Source: Streptomyces sp. SLBN-118
GTDB taxonomy: Bacteria; Actinomycetota; Actinomycetes; Streptomycetales; Streptomycetaceae
NCBI RefSeq assembly: GCF_006715635.1
Contig: NZ_VFNP01000001.1
Span: 1,240,001 to 1,304,000, forward strand
DNA length: 64,000 bases
Direction: 5' to 3'
Numbering within the stretch: the stretch's first letter is position 1; each line of letters begins with the position of its first letter. Position numbers and translations under genes: made by a program. Positions 37,282 to 46,626 of this stretch are shown here, piece after piece. The notes below the pieces were generated by a model. That model ran no database searches, was not told the DNA's origin, and saw only the letters and a list, made by a program, of their open reading frames with translations.

Positions 37282-39482
37282 GACACGTGAAACACAGAAC
37301 GGCGAGTTTCTGGACGGCCCTGCTGGCCGCGCTGACGATGGTCCTCGGTCTGATGGCCGCGGTCGCGTACGGGCAGAGCGACCACGTGGCCGCCGACCAG
37401 GTCCTCACCTGGACGGCCGGCGACTCGATCGAGAAGTACGCGTCGTTCCCGGCCACCGCGGTGGCGGGGAAAGCGACCATCGTCTTCGAGAACAGCGCGG
37501 CGACCGGCAACACCATGGGCATGCCGCACACACTGACCTTCGACGTCTCCGATCCCGAGTACAACAACGACGTACCGCTGAACATCCTCGCCAACCCCAA
37601 TGACGACCAGGGCGGCAAGCACACCGCCGAGGTCATTCTCGCCCCCGGCCGGTACCGCTTCCACTGCACCATTCCCGGCCATGGCGCGATGCAGGGCATC
37701 CTGACCGTCACCGAGGGCGGGGGCGAGGACACCATCCCGCCCCAGACGTCCGCGAAGGTCGACGGTGACAAGAACGCCGACGGTGCGTACGTCGGCCAGG
37801 CGTCGGTGACCGTGTCGGCGACCGACGCGGGTTCGGGCGTCAAGACCATCGAGTACGCGGTCGGGACCGACGGCCCCTGGCAGCCGTACACCGCGCCCGT
37901 CGTGGTGAACGAGGTCGGCACGCACAAGATCCGCTACCGGGCCGGTGACAAGGCAGGGAACGTCGCCGCCGAGAAGGCGGTCGACTTCGCGGTCGTCGCC
38001 CCGCCGACCGACGACAAGACCCCGCCGGAGACCTCGGCGACGGTGAGCGGCGAGAAGAACGAGCAGGGCCAGTATCTGGGCATGGCCACGGTCACCGTGA
38101 CCGCCTCCGACACCGGCTCCGGGGTCAACACCATCGAGTACGCGATCGGCGCGAGCGGGGCCTGGCAGCCGTACACCGCCCCGGTGATGGTGCACGAGGC
38201 GGGCACGCACAAGGTCCGCTACAAGGCGACCGACAAGGCAGGAAACGCGGCCCCGGAGAAGGCCGTGGACTTCACCGTCGTCACACCGCCCGCCGAGGAC
38301 AAGAATCCCCCCCGGACCTCGGCAGCGGTGAGCGGCCGGCAGAACTCCGACGGCGCCTACATCACGAGCGCCAAGGTGACCGTCACCGCGAGCGACGCGG
38401 AATCCGGGGTCGACACGGTCGAGTACTCCCTCGACGGCGGTCCCTATCTCGCGTACACCACGCCCGTCATCGTCGACCGGGTCGGCCACCACACCGTCCT
38501 GTACCGGGCCACCGACAAGGCGGGCAACACCTCGGCCGCGCAGAAGGCGACGTTCACGATCGCCGAGGGCGGCGGCGTCCCGGCACCCAACTGCCCCGAG
38601 TTCGACGAGCGGTTGACGGTGATCGTGGGTACGGTCGACACGGGCGTGCCCAACCGCATCACCCGTAGCCGCTGCACCATCAACGAGCTGATCGAGGACG
38701 AGAAGGACTGGTCCTCGCACGCGCTGTTCCTCATGCACGTGGACAAGGTTCTCGACCAGCTGCTCGCCGACGGTGTGATCGACCAGCGCGAGCACAAGAA
38801 GATCTACCGGGCGGCCCAGCAGTCGGGCATCGGGAAGCCGGGCCAGAACACCGGCTACCGCGATCTCTTCGACGGCACCCAGGCCTCCTTCGACAAATGG
38901 CAGCACGTGGGCGGCGGTTCGTTCGGGCTGGGCACGGACGGGTCGATGACCAGCGGCACCACCAAGGGCGGCCTGGGCATGCTGTGGTATCCGAAGCGGC
39001 AGTACGGGGACTTCTCGCTGAAGCTCCAGTGGCGCGACGACGCTCCTGGCACCGGCAACGCCAACAGCGGCGTCTTCGTGCGCTTCCCCTACGTCCACGA
39101 CAATCCGGAGGAGCCGCGTCCCGAGTGGGTCGCCATCAAGTACGGCCACGAGGTACAGGTTCTGGACCGCCCGGGCGGAGACATGTACAAGACCGGCTCG
39201 GTCTACGGTTTTGACCGGGTGGGCCTCGGCGGCGCGGGTGTAACGGCCAAGGGCACCTGGAACGACTACGAGATCCGGGTGGTCGGCCAGCACTACTCGG
39301 TCTACCGCAACGGCGTGCTGATCAATGAGTTCGACAACACCGGCGGCCAGGAGTTCGTCCCGCCGCGGGCGGACGACCCGGGCACGGACGGCCGGCGGTA
39401 CGCCTCCGGCTACATCGGGCTCCAGGTCCACGGCACGACCGACGTCATCTCCTACCGCAACATCCGGGTGAAGGAGCTCTAG
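37278..39482 (+). CDS. Secreted cupredoxin / Ig-repeat / DUF1080 (3-keto-glycoside hydrolase) fusion
   Basis: 734 residues from the GTG at 37278, coupled to the upstream stop. The signal peptide ends near residue 32. Residues ~35-148 are a cupredoxin with copper ligands in MPHTLTF and FHCTIPGHGAMQG. Three OmpL47-like Ig repeats of ~100 residues follow (each with VTVTASD.GSGV..IEYA and KVRYKATDKAGN), then a linker (~440-520) and a DUF1080 domain to the end (FDGTQASFDKW, NSGVFVRF, ISYRNIRVKEL). DUF1080 members hydrolyse 3-keto-glycosides. With the ThuA/dehydrogenase and laccase neighbours, this forms a secreted sugar-oxidation unit. Confidence 0.88.
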   Translation: MRHVKHRTASFWTALLAALTMVLGLMAAVAYGQSDHVAADQVLTWTAGDSIEKYASFPATAVAGKATIVFENSAATGNTMGMPHTLTFDVSDPEYNNDVPLNILANPNDDQGGKHTAEVILAPGRYRFHCTIPGHGAMQGILTVTEGGGEDTIPPQTSAKVDGDKNADGAYVGQASVTVSATDAGSGVKTIEYAVGTDGPWQPYTAPVVVNEVGTHKIRYRAGDKAGNVAAEKAVDFAVVAPPTDDKTPPETSATVSGEKNEQGQYLGMATVTVTASDTGSGVNTIEYAIGASGAWQPYTAPVMVHEAGTHKVRYKATDKAGNAAPEKAVDFTVVTPPAEDKNPPRTSAAVSGRQNSDGAYITSAKVTVTASDAESGVDTVEYSLDGGPYLAYTTPVIVDRVGHHTVLYRATDKAGNTSAAQKATFTIAEGGGVPAPNCPEFDERLTVIVGTVDTGVPNRITRSRCTINELIEDEKDWSSHALFLMHVDKVLDQLLADGVIDQREHKKIYRAAQQSGIGKPGQNTGYRDLFDGTQASFDKWQHVGGGSFGLGTDGSMTSGTTKGGLGMLWYPKRQYGDFSLKLQWRDDAPGTGNANSGVFVRFPYVHDNPEEPRPEWVAIKYGHEVQVLDRPGGDMYKTGSVYGFDRVGLGGAGVTAKGTWNDYEIRVVGQHYSVYRNGVLINEFDNTGGQEFVPPRADDPGTDGRRYASGYIGLQVHGTTDVISYRNIRVKEL

Positions 39483-39502
39483 GTCCTTTTACGAGAGCCG
39501 GA

Positions 39503-39545
39503 AGGGCCCGGCCCGGCGCGCTCAGGCGTCGTCGTGCCGGGCCCT
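39503..39545. terminator. Hairpin shared by two converging genes
   Basis: AGGGCCCGGC (39503-39512) and GCCGGGCCCT (39536-39545) are perfect 10-bp complements with a 23-nt loop that contains the stop of the polymerase gene. Placed between two convergent genes, it can serve both directions. Confidence 0.5.
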
Positions 39546-40535
39546 GCTCGGCTGCACCCGCTTCGGCTCGCCCGGCATCTTCGGATACTCCGGCGGGTAG
39601 GGCAGGTCGCCGAGGCCGTGCTCCGCCTCGTCCTTGCGGGCCACCTCCAGCAGGCTCTCCAGGCTGAACCGCTGATCGTCCATGTCCGCGTGCACGTCGC
39701 CGACCTCCGCGTACCGCGCGGGCATCGTCTGGATGTCGAAGTCCTGCGGCACGGCGTCGTCGATCTCCTCCCAGCGCAGCGGCGCGGAGACGGGGGCGTG
39801 CGGGCGTGGCCGCACGGAGTAGGCGGAGGCGATGGTGCGGTCCCGGGCGGTCTGGTTGTAGTCGACGAAGATCCGCTCGCCGCGCTCCTCCTTCCACCAT
39901 TTGATGGTCACCCGGTCCGGCATGCGGCGCTCCAGCTGCCGGCCGACGGCGATCGCGGCCCGCCGGACCTGGGTGAAGGTCCACCGCGGCTCGATCGGTA
40001 CGAAGACATGGATGCCGCGTCCGCCTGACGTCTTGGGCCAGCCGCGCAGTCCGGACTCGTCCAGTACGGCGCGCAGTTCGTGGGCGGCACGCACGGCGTC
40101 GGCGTAGTCGGTGCCCGGCTGCGGGTCGAGGTCGATCCGCAGCTCGTCGGGGTGGTCGGTGTCCTCGCGGCGTACGGGCCAGGGGTGAAAGGTGACGGCC
40201 CCGAGGTTGGCGGCCCACAGCACGGCGGCGGGTTCGGTGGGGCACATCTCGTCGGCGGACCGGCCGCTGGGGAAGGTGATGTGGGCGGTCGGGATCCAGT
40301 CGGGCAGATATTTGGGGGCACGCTTCTGGAAGAACGACTCGCCGGTCACCCCCTCGGGGTAGCGCTCCAGGGTGGTGGGCCGGTTGTGAAGGGCGCGGGT
40401 GATGCCGTCGCCGACGGCGAGGTAGTAGCTGACCATGTCCAGCTTGGTGTAGCCGGGCTCAGGGAAGTAGATCTTGTCGGGATTGGACACGCGAACGGTC
40501 CGCTCCCCCACGTCCAGTTCGATCGCTCCGGCCAT
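39522..40535 (-). CDS. LigD-type polymerase/primase domain protein
   Basis: 337 residues from the ATG at 40535; a longer frame begins inside the ligase gene. This is the archaeo-eukaryotic primase-type polymerase of non-homologous end joining. Motifs seen are DELRIDLDPQPG near 130 (metal Asp pair), KTSGGRGIHVFVP near 168, and DYNQTARDRTIASAYSVRP near 225. It synthesises short gap-filling stretches during double-strand-break repair with Ku and a ligase. It is a stand-alone domain divergent from the ligase gene with 52 bp between starts. Ku is not in the window. Confidence 0.9.
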   Translation of the reverse strand: MAGAIELDVGERTVRVSNPDKIYFPEPGYTKLDMVSYYLAVGDGITRALHNRPTTLERYPEGVTGESFFQKRAPKYLPDWIPTAHITFPSGRSADEMCPTEPAAVLWAANLGAVTFHPWPVRREDTDHPDELRIDLDPQPGTDYADAVRAAHELRAVLDESGLRGWPKTSGGRGIHVFVPIEPRWTFTQVRRAAIAVGRQLERRMPDRVTIKWWKEERGERIFVDYNQTARDRTIASAYSVRPRPHAPVSAPLRWEEIDDAVPQDFDIQTMPARYAEVGDVHADMDDQRFSLESLLEVARKDEAEHGLGDLPYPPEYPKMPGEPKRVQPSRARHDDA

Positions 40536-40587
40536 GCCCGCCAGCGTAGGCCGTGCCGAGATTCCCCGCATACCGGACAATCGCCGT

Positions 40588-41652
40588 ATGGATCTGCCTG
40601 TGATGCCACCCGTGAAGCCGATGCTGGCCAAGTCGGTCAAGAAGATCCCGCCGGGCATGCAGTACGAGGCCAAGTGGGACGGGTTCCGGGCGATCGTCCA
40701 CCGGGACGGCGACGAGGTGGTCATCGGCTCCCGGACCGGCAAGCCGCTCACCCGCTACTTCCCCGAGCTGGCAGCCCATCTGCTGGCCAATCTCCCGGTC
40801 CGCTGTGTCGTCGACGGAGAGATCGTCATCGCCCACGAGGGACGCCTCGACTTCGACAAGCTCACCGAGCGCATTCACCCCGCCGACTCCCGGGTGCGGC
40901 TGCTCGCCGAGCAGACACCCTCGAGCTTCATCGCCTTCGATCTGCTCGCGCTCGGCGACGAGGCCCTGCTGGACGCCCCGCTCTCGGTGCGGCGGGCCAT
41001 GCTGGCGGCAGCTCTGGCCGATGCCGTCGCGCCCGTACACCTGGCGCCCGCCACCACGGATGTCGCAGTGGCGCAGGAGTGGTTCGAGCGGTACGAGGGC
41101 GCGGGGCTCGACGGGATCGTCGCCAAGCCGCTGGACCTGCCCTACCGGCCCGACTCCCGGCTGATGTTCAAGATCAAGCACGAGCGGACGGCCGATGTGG
41201 TCGTGGCGGGCTACCGCTTCCACAAGAGCGGCCCGATCGTCGGCTCGCTGCTCCTCGGCCTCAATGACGCATCGGGCGCACTGCAGCACGTCGGCGTCTG
41301 CGCGGCGTTCTCGATGAAGGTGCGCGAGGAGCTGATCGAGGAGCTGGAGCCGCTGCGGATGGATCCGCCGGACAGCCATCCGTGGGCGGCGTGGGCGGAG
41401 GAGAGCGCACATGAGAGCGCCCGGCTGCCCGGTGCGCAGAGCCGCTGGACGGGCAAGAAGGATCTCTCGTGGGTGGCGCTGCGGCCAGAGCGGGTCGCCG
41501 AGGTGGCCTACGACCACATGGAAGGCGACCGATTCCGGCACACCGCGCAGTTCCGGCGCTGGCGGCCGGACCGCGAGCCCGCCGACTGCACCTACGCGCA
41601 GTTGGAGGAGCCGGTGCGCTACGACCTGTCCGAGGTGCTTTCAGCGCCCTGA
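40588..41652 (+). CDS. ATP-dependent DNA ligase (LigD/LigC-type ligase domain)
   Basis: 354 residues from the ATG at 40588. The nucleotidyl-transfer motif YEAKWDGFRAI (adenylated Lys) lies near residue 27, GSRTGKPLTRYFPEL near 47, DGEIVI near 73, the EGLDGIVAK-like GAGLDGIVAK near 180, and FKIKHERTADVVV near 200. An OB-fold follows to the end. It seals nicks in the NHEJ pathway and presumably works with the divergent polymerase. There is no polymerase or nuclease domain, so it is a split LigD arrangement. Confidence 0.92.
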   Translation: MDLPVMPPVKPMLAKSVKKIPPGMQYEAKWDGFRAIVHRDGDEVVIGSRTGKPLTRYFPELAAHLLANLPVRCVVDGEIVIAHEGRLDFDKLTERIHPADSRVRLLAEQTPSSFIAFDLLALGDEALLDAPLSVRRAMLAAALADAVAPVHLAPATTDVAVAQEWFERYEGAGLDGIVAKPLDLPYRPDSRLMFKIKHERTADVVVAGYRFHKSGPIVGSLLLGLNDASGALQHVGVCAAFSMKVREELIEELEPLRMDPPDSHPWAAWAEESAHESARLPGAQSRWTGKKDLSWVALRPERVAEVAYDHMEGDRFRHTAQFRRWRPDREPADCTYAQLEEPVRYDLSEVLSAP

Positions 41653-42201
41653 AGCGATCGCTCACGGAGCCTGCGCGTGGCGCCGCGACCGCCTCCGGCT
41701 TGCTCCGCGCTCGTGTCGATCAGGTGACGTGCACCACTGCCCACGCACGGTCCCTTCGGCCTGACCGGGCGACGAGGTCGCATGGATGGGCAGGCTCCCG
41801 CCGCCCGCCGCCCGGACCGCCAATGCGGGCACGGCCCACTCGTGGCTGGTCCGGGGCATGATCGCGACTCGGCAGCCGGGTTCGGGGCACGCAATGATCA
41901 ACCCCTTGGCCACAGTGGTCACTTCGGCCGTGACGACGCTCACCGTGACGGGCCGCTCGTCGCCGCCCCGTCGGCCGGGCGACCGAGTGGGGTGCCCTGC
42001 CGCCGTTCGCATAAAGTGGGGAAGCGGCTGTCCGTGCGGCTCGCGCAGTGCGCGCTGCCGGCACGACACCGTTGGCCCGTGATCCGAAACGGTTGCCGCA
42101 CAGAGACATCCCAGACGACGAACACGGAAGACCGTCCGGTACGTATGAAGGGGTGGGCGCCGGCCTCCGGTGCCCGACAGAGAAGAAGAGAAGGACTAAA
42201 C
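41653..42201. other. Intergenic region without recognised features
   Basis: About 550 bp. Several frames are open on both strands, as expected at this GC content, but none has family-like sequence, a good RBS or Streptomyces-like composition. No hairpin or palindrome stood out. Confidence 0.4.
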
Positions 42202-42459
42202 GTGACCGCGTCGCCCCTCGTACCCGTACCGATCCCGGATCGAATCGCCGTGCTGATCGGGTCCTGCATGCCGATGGACATACTGCAGGCAGAGGTCGAC
42301 GCCGAGTGCGCCGCACGCGAGGTGAACCGGTTCCGCATGCCCTTGTGCACCGAGGACCAGGCGGACCGCGAGCACGCGCTGTCCACGCTGGCGCAGGCCA
42401 ACAAGATCCTTGCCGCCTACAACCCGCGGCTGGTCATCAAGCCGTCTCGCGGCTTCTGA
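42202..42459 (+). CDS. Small hypothetical protein
   Basis: 85 residues from the GTG at 42202 with AGAAGG about 9 bp upstream. The product starts TASPLVPVPIPDRIAVLIGS and contains a charged helix-forming middle (EVDAECAAREVNRFRM) and an AQANKILAAYNPRLVIKPSR tail. No cysteine motif, signal or membrane segment. Unknown function; the RBS and balanced composition support it as real. Confidence 0.45.
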   Translation: MTASPLVPVPIPDRIAVLIGSCMPMDILQAEVDAECAAREVNRFRMPLCTEDQADREHALSTLAQANKILAAYNPRLVIKPSRGF

Positions 42460-42706
42460 AGTCACCGGGGTCGTGGTGAGCGGGGCCAGGGGCCGCTGGT
42501 GGCTGCTGCTCGCGGATGGCCCCGCGGGCGAACCGCAACCCGGCACCCCGCCCCTGCGCCTAGCCGTCGGCGCGGGGCTTCACTCGCTCGCCATGAGCAC
42601 CGGGGTGTTCAACCTGTTGTGGGCGACGGCGACGGTGCTGATGATCGTCCGGCCCGGATCCACCACCGGGGCGTGATCCGCCCTCCCCCGCTGATCCGCT
42701 CCCGGC

Positions 42707-43141
42707 TCAGTCCAGGAACTCTCCGTCGACATACACCCAGGCGCCGCCGTGCCGCACGAAACGGCTGCGCTCGTGCAGCGCGCCGCGCATTCCGTGATGC
42801 CGGAAGCGGGCACGGAAGGTGACCGTGCCGGACGAGTGGAACGCACTGCCGTCCTCGGTGTCCAGGATCTCCAGGCGCGTCCACTGCATCCCGGGGTCGA
42901 TCTCCAGGGTCCGTGGCCTGGTCGATGGATGCCATGTACGCAGCAGATACGCCTCGTTGTGGGTGACAAAGGCGCTGTAGCGGGAGCGCATCAACAGTTC
43001 TGCGGTGGGCGCGTTGGCTGCGCCCGAGTGGAAGCGCCCGCAGCACTCGCCGTAGGTGGCGGGCAGCCCGCAGGGGCAGGGCGACGTGTCGGTGAGGGCG
43101 GGGGCGGAACCGCGCCGGGGGCCGGAGCTGCGTCGGGACAT
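42707..43141 (-). CDS. YchJ-like SEC-C metal-binding protein
   Basis: 144 residues from the ATG at 43141. The N-terminal SEC-C zinc motif PCPCGLPATYGECC lies near residues 21-34. It continues with the YchJ/UPF0225 core LMRSRYSAFVTHNEAYLLRTWHP and an NTF2-like end (GAWVYVDGEFLD). Small cytosolic protein; the biochemical role of the family is unsettled. Monocistronic. Confidence 0.85.
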   Translation of the reverse strand: MSRRSSGPRRGSAPALTDTSPCPCGLPATYGECCGRFHSGAANAPTAELLMRSRYSAFVTHNEAYLLRTWHPSTRPRTLEIDPGMQWTRLEILDTEDGSAFHSSGTVTFRARFRHHGMRGALHERSRFVRHGGAWVYVDGEFLD

Positions 43142-43440
43142 GACTCCATTTTCCAGCCATTGGACGAATGGCGGCCTCCCGCTGCACGGTGAAGCCGCTG
43201 TTCCGGGCCCCGGAGATCGAAGTCCTGAAGCGTCACGACCGCACCCGCTACCGGCTCGGGCTGCGCATCGCCCTCGATCTCGGGTGACGGCCACGAGGAC
43301 AGGGGGCGGGCAGCGTATCGGTGGGCCGCTTCGTTCCTCGCGGTGAGCTTCCCCGAGCGGGCTACGGAAGTCCTTACGGACCTGTGACGACACGGCGCGC
43401 AAGGGCTATCAGTGCCCTTGTCGGCCGTAGCGTCGCCAGT

Positions 43441-44496
43441 ATGCGTGTACTCGTCACAGGAGGCGCGGGCTTCATCGGCTCGCAGATCGTCGCTGCTCTC
43501 GCCGCCCGCGGCCATGACCCGGTCGTGCTCGACGCCCTGCTGCCTGCGGCCCATCCCGAACCCCCGCCCCGGCCCGACGCCGAGTGGATCCTGGGGGACG
43601 TAAGGGACCGTGAGGTCCTGGCGCGGGCCCTGCGCGGCGTGGACGCCGTCTGCCACCAGGCGGCGATGGTCGGCCTCGGCAAGGACTTCTCGGACGCACC
43701 GGAGTACGTCGGCTGCAACGACCTCGGCACGGCCGTGCTCCTTGCGGCGATGGCCGAAGCGGGTGTCGAGGAACTGGTGCTGGCCGGCTCGATGGTGGTC
43801 TACGGCGAGGGCCGCTACGACTGCCGGCGCCACGGCCGCATCCGCCCGGGCCCGCGCGCCGCGGCCGATCTGGCGGCCGGGCACTTCGAGCCCCTGTGCA
43901 CCGAGTGCGGCGCCGAGCTGACCTCGGGCCTGGTGGGCGAGGACGCCCCGACGGACCCCCGCAATCTGTACGCGACGACCAAGCTGGCCCAGGAGCATCT
44001 GGCCGCGGCCTGGGCCAGGGCGACGGCCGGCCGGGCCGTCGCCCTGCGCTACCACAATGTGTACGGGCCGGGGATGCCGCGGAACACCCCGTACGCGGGC
44101 GTGGCCTCCTTCTTCCGGTCCGCCCTCGAGCGGGGCGAGGCGCCGCGGGTCTTCGAGGACGGGCGGCAGCGACGGGACTTCGTCCATGTACGGGACGTCG
44201 CGGACGCCAACGCGATCGCCCTGGAGACCCTTGGCGACCGGGAACCGGGTGTGCTCACCGCGTACAACACCGGCAGCGGGACCCCGCACACGGTCGGCGA
44301 GATGGCGGACGCGCTGGCCCGTGCCCACGGCGGCCTCGCGCCGGTGGTCACCGGGGAGTTCCGGCTCGGCGACGTACGGCACATCACCGCCGACTCCCGG
44401 CGGCTGCGGGCCGAACTGGGCTGGAAGCCGCGGATCGGCTTCGCCGATGGCATGACGGAGTTCGCCGCCGACGGGCTGCGGGGTGCGGCGTCATGA
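43441..44496 (+). CDS. NAD-dependent sugar epimerase/dehydratase
   Basis: 351 residues from the ATG at 43441. The Rossmann glycine motif VLVTGGAGFIGSQ lies at 4-16, the active-site segment NLYATTK (Tyr and Lys of YxxxK) near 178, HNVYGPGMPRNTPYAG near 200 and RDFVHVRDVADA near 243. A CTECGAEL insertion near 152 is unusual and may bind metal or form a disulfide. The ATG of the next gene overlaps its stop. First gene of a four-gene operon. Confidence 0.9.
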   Translation: MRVLVTGGAGFIGSQIVAALAARGHDPVVLDALLPAAHPEPPPRPDAEWILGDVRDREVLARALRGVDAVCHQAAMVGLGKDFSDAPEYVGCNDLGTAVLLAAMAEAGVEELVLAGSMVVYGEGRYDCRRHGRIRPGPRAAADLAAGHFEPLCTECGAELTSGLVGEDAPTDPRNLYATTKLAQEHLAAAWARATAGRAVALRYHNVYGPGMPRNTPYAGVASFFRSALERGEAPRVFEDGRQRRDFVHVRDVADANAIALETLGDREPGVLTAYNTGSGTPHTVGEMADALARAHGGLAPVVTGEFRLGDVRHITADSRRLRAELGWKPRIGFADGMTEFAADGLRGAAS

Positions 44497-45182
44497 CGGT
44501 CGATGTGATCCTTCCCTGCCTCGACGAGGCGGAGGCGCTGCCCTGGGTCCTGAGCCGGATCCCGGCCGGATGGCGCGCGATCGTCGTCGACAACGGCTCG
44601 ACGGACGGCTCCGACCGGATCGCCCGCGACCTGGGCGCGACCGTCGTGCATGAGGGCCGGCGCGGATTCGGTGCCGCATGCCATGCGGGACTGCTGGCGG
44701 CGGAGGCGGAGTATGTCTGCTTCTGCGACTGCGACGCCTCACTGGACCCGGGGCTGCTGGTCGATTTCGTGACCCGAGTCGGCGACGGCGAGAGCGACTT
44801 GGTGCTGGGGCGGCGCCGGCCGCAGGGACGCGGGGCCTGGCCGCCGCACGCCCGTGCCGGGAATCTGGCCCTCGCACGGATGCTGCGCCGGCGCACCGGC
44901 CTGCGACTGCATGACCTGGGCCCGCTGCGGGCGGCGCGCCGCGGGGAACTGCTCGCCCTCGACCTGACGGACCGCCGCAGCGGCTATCCGCTCCAGATGG
45001 TGGTCCGCGCGGCGGAGGCGGGCTGGCGGGTGACGGAGGTCGACGTCCCCTATCTGCCGAGATCGGGAAGGTCGAAAGTGACGGGCACATGGCGGGGCAC
45101 CTGGCAGGCGGTCCGGGACATGCGGGCGGTACTGGCCCAGGGGCCCGCGGACCGGGTCGGCGTCGTGGGCGGGGTGCAATGA
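44493..45182 (+). CDS. GT2 family glycosyltransferase
   Basis: 229 residues, ATGA overlap with the epimerase stop. The GT-A domain has VDVILPCLDEAEALPWVL at the start, IVVDNGSTDGS near 32, FCDCDASLDPG near 74 (metal site) and LPRSGRSKVTGTW near 190. The sequence is of the polyprenyl-phosphate-sugar-synthase sort without membrane helices. Overlaps the next gene by 4 bp. Confidence 0.88.
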   Translation: MTVDVILPCLDEAEALPWVLSRIPAGWRAIVVDNGSTDGSDRIARDLGATVVHEGRRGFGAACHAGLLAAEAEYVCFCDCDASLDPGLLVDFVTRVGDGESDLVLGRRRPQGRGAWPPHARAGNLALARMLRRRTGLRLHDLGPLRAARRGELLALDLTDRRSGYPLQMVVRAAEAGWRVTEVDVPYLPRSGRSKVTGTWRGTWQAVRDMRAVLAQGPADRVGVVGGVQ

Positions 45183-45934
45183 GCCCGGCACGCGCGACCG
45201 GGCATGCCGACGAGGCGGCGGACGGCGCGGCGCGGCGCGGTGACCGGCTGCCCGAACCGTCCGGCGCCCGTGCGACCGCACCCCACACGTCCCGCGACCG
45301 GGAGGAGCGCTCCGGCACGCTGCTGGTCATCGCCAAGGCCCCCGTGCCCGGGCGCGTCAAGACCCGGCTCTGTCCCCCGTACTCCCCCGACGAGGCGGCC
45401 CGGCTCGCCGAGGCCGCGCTCGCCGACACCCTGGAGGTCGTGCTGGCCACTCCCGTACGACGCCGGGTTCTGGTGCTCGACGGTGCGCCCGGCGACTGGC
45501 TGCCGGACGGTTTCGACGTCGTGCCGCAGTGTCAGGGCGGGCTCGACGAACGGCTGGCGCACGCCTTCGGGCTCTGCGAGGGGCCCGCGCTGCTCGTCGG
45601 CATGGACACACCACAGCTGACCATCGAACTCCTCGCCACCGGACTGGAGTTGGGCGAGGGCGAGGCCTCCTTCGGTCCGGCCGACGACGGCGGATTCTGG
45701 GCGCTGGGCCTGGCCGAACCGGATCCCGCGCTACTGCGCGGCGTACCGATGTCCGTGCCCGAGACCGGCGCGATCCAGCGGCACCGGCTCCTGCGTACCG
45801 GTCTCGCGGTACGTCAACTGCCCGTGCTGCGGGACGTGGACACCGCCGACGATGCCCGCCTGGTCGCGGCACAGGCCCCGCACGGCCGGTTCGCCGCGGC
45901 GATGACCGCGCTCGCCGGGACCGGGGCGCGATGA
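45179..45934 (+). CDS. DUF2064 / TIGR04282-type glycosyltransferase-like protein
   Basis: 251 residues starting with a ~45-residue Arg/Ala-rich polar head, then the family core: LLVIAKAPVPGRVKTRLCPP near 48, LLVGMDTPQLT near 140, FGPADDGGFWALGL near 163 and LRDVDTADD near 222. The fold is a nucleotidyl/glycosyl-transferase (cofC/MobA-like). It is coupled on both sides by 4-bp overlaps. Confidence 0.87.
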   Translation: MSPARATGHADEAADGAARRGDRLPEPSGARATAPHTSRDREERSGTLLVIAKAPVPGRVKTRLCPPYSPDEAARLAEAALADTLEVVLATPVRRRVLVLDGAPGDWLPDGFDVVPQCQGGLDERLAHAFGLCEGPALLVGMDTPQLTIELLATGLELGEGEASFGPADDGGFWALGLAEPDPALLRGVPMSVPETGAIQRHRLLRTGLAVRQLPVLRDVDTADDARLVAAQAPHGRFAAAMTALAGTGAR

Positions 45935-46626
45935 CCGCCCCGGCCTGGCAGGCCGATCCGTACACCGACGCGCTGCGCACGGGCCGCGGGCCGCTGTTTC
46001 TGCGCCGCCCCGACGGCTGGCTGCTGCCCCTGGAGGTCGAGCGGTGGTGCGCAGATCCGGACGACGCCGATCTGACCGTGCTGGAGCGCTGCCGGGGCGC
46101 GGTGCTCGACATCGGCTGCGGGCCCGGCCGGCTGGTCGCGGCGCTCGCCGCGCTGGGGCGGCCGACGCTGGGCATCGACGTCAGCCCCGAGGCGGTGGCC
46201 CGCACACTGCGGATCGGCGGCAGCGCGCTGCACCGTTCGGTCTTCGATCCGCTTCCCCGCGAGGGAAGTTGGGGCACCGCTCTGCTCATCGACGGCAATA
46301 TCGGCATAGGCGGGGACCCGAAGGCACTGCTCTCCCGGGTGGCGGATCTGGTCGCCGATGACGGTGCGCTGCTGGCCGAGACCGCTCCGCTCGATGTCGA
46401 CGAGCGCGTGCAGGTGCGGGTCTACGACGGCAGTGCGCAGGGCTCGGCGTTCCCCTGGGCCCGAGTGGGCACGACCGCGCTGCTCGACTACGCGGCGTCG
46501 GCGGGCTGGGCGGCGGACGAGGCCGAGCTCTGGACGGTGGCGGGGCGCACGTTCGTGGCGCTCCGCCGGGCACGGCGGCCGAGGCTCATACCGCAGAGGG
46601 GCTCGGTTTCAGACGCGGTGTTGTGA
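45931..46626 (+). CDS. Class I SAM-dependent methyltransferase
   Basis: 231 residues with the SAM motif AVLDIGCGPGRLVAAL near residues 56-71 and an acidic GIDVSPEAV after it. The GNIGIGGDP segment near 125 and LAETAPL near 150 fit the small-molecule methyltransferase class. Last gene of the epimerase operon; its 3' end overlaps the facing frameshifted gene by about 40 bp. Confidence 0.87.
   Translation: MTAPAWQADPYTDALRTGRGPLFLRRPDGWLLPLEVERWCADPDDADLTVLERCRGAVLDIGCGPGRLVAALAALGRPTLGIDVSPEAVARTLRIGGSALHRSVFDPLPREGSWGTALLIDGNIGIGGDPKALLSRVADLVADDGALLAETAPLDVDERVQVRVYDGSAQGSAFPWARVGTTALLDYAASAGWAADEAELWTVAGRTFVALRRARRPRLIPQRGSVSDAVL

Noticed and set aside
42410..42676. 88-codon frame after the small hypothetical gene
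   Set aside because: It overlaps the 42202 gene, lacks an RBS at its start and resembles random high-GC sequence apart from one hydrophobic stretch.
43168..43287. 39-codon ORF (MAASRCTVKPLFRAPEIEV...)
   Set aside because: Protein-like composition but too short, with no RBS and no family; could be a remnant, but there is no support.
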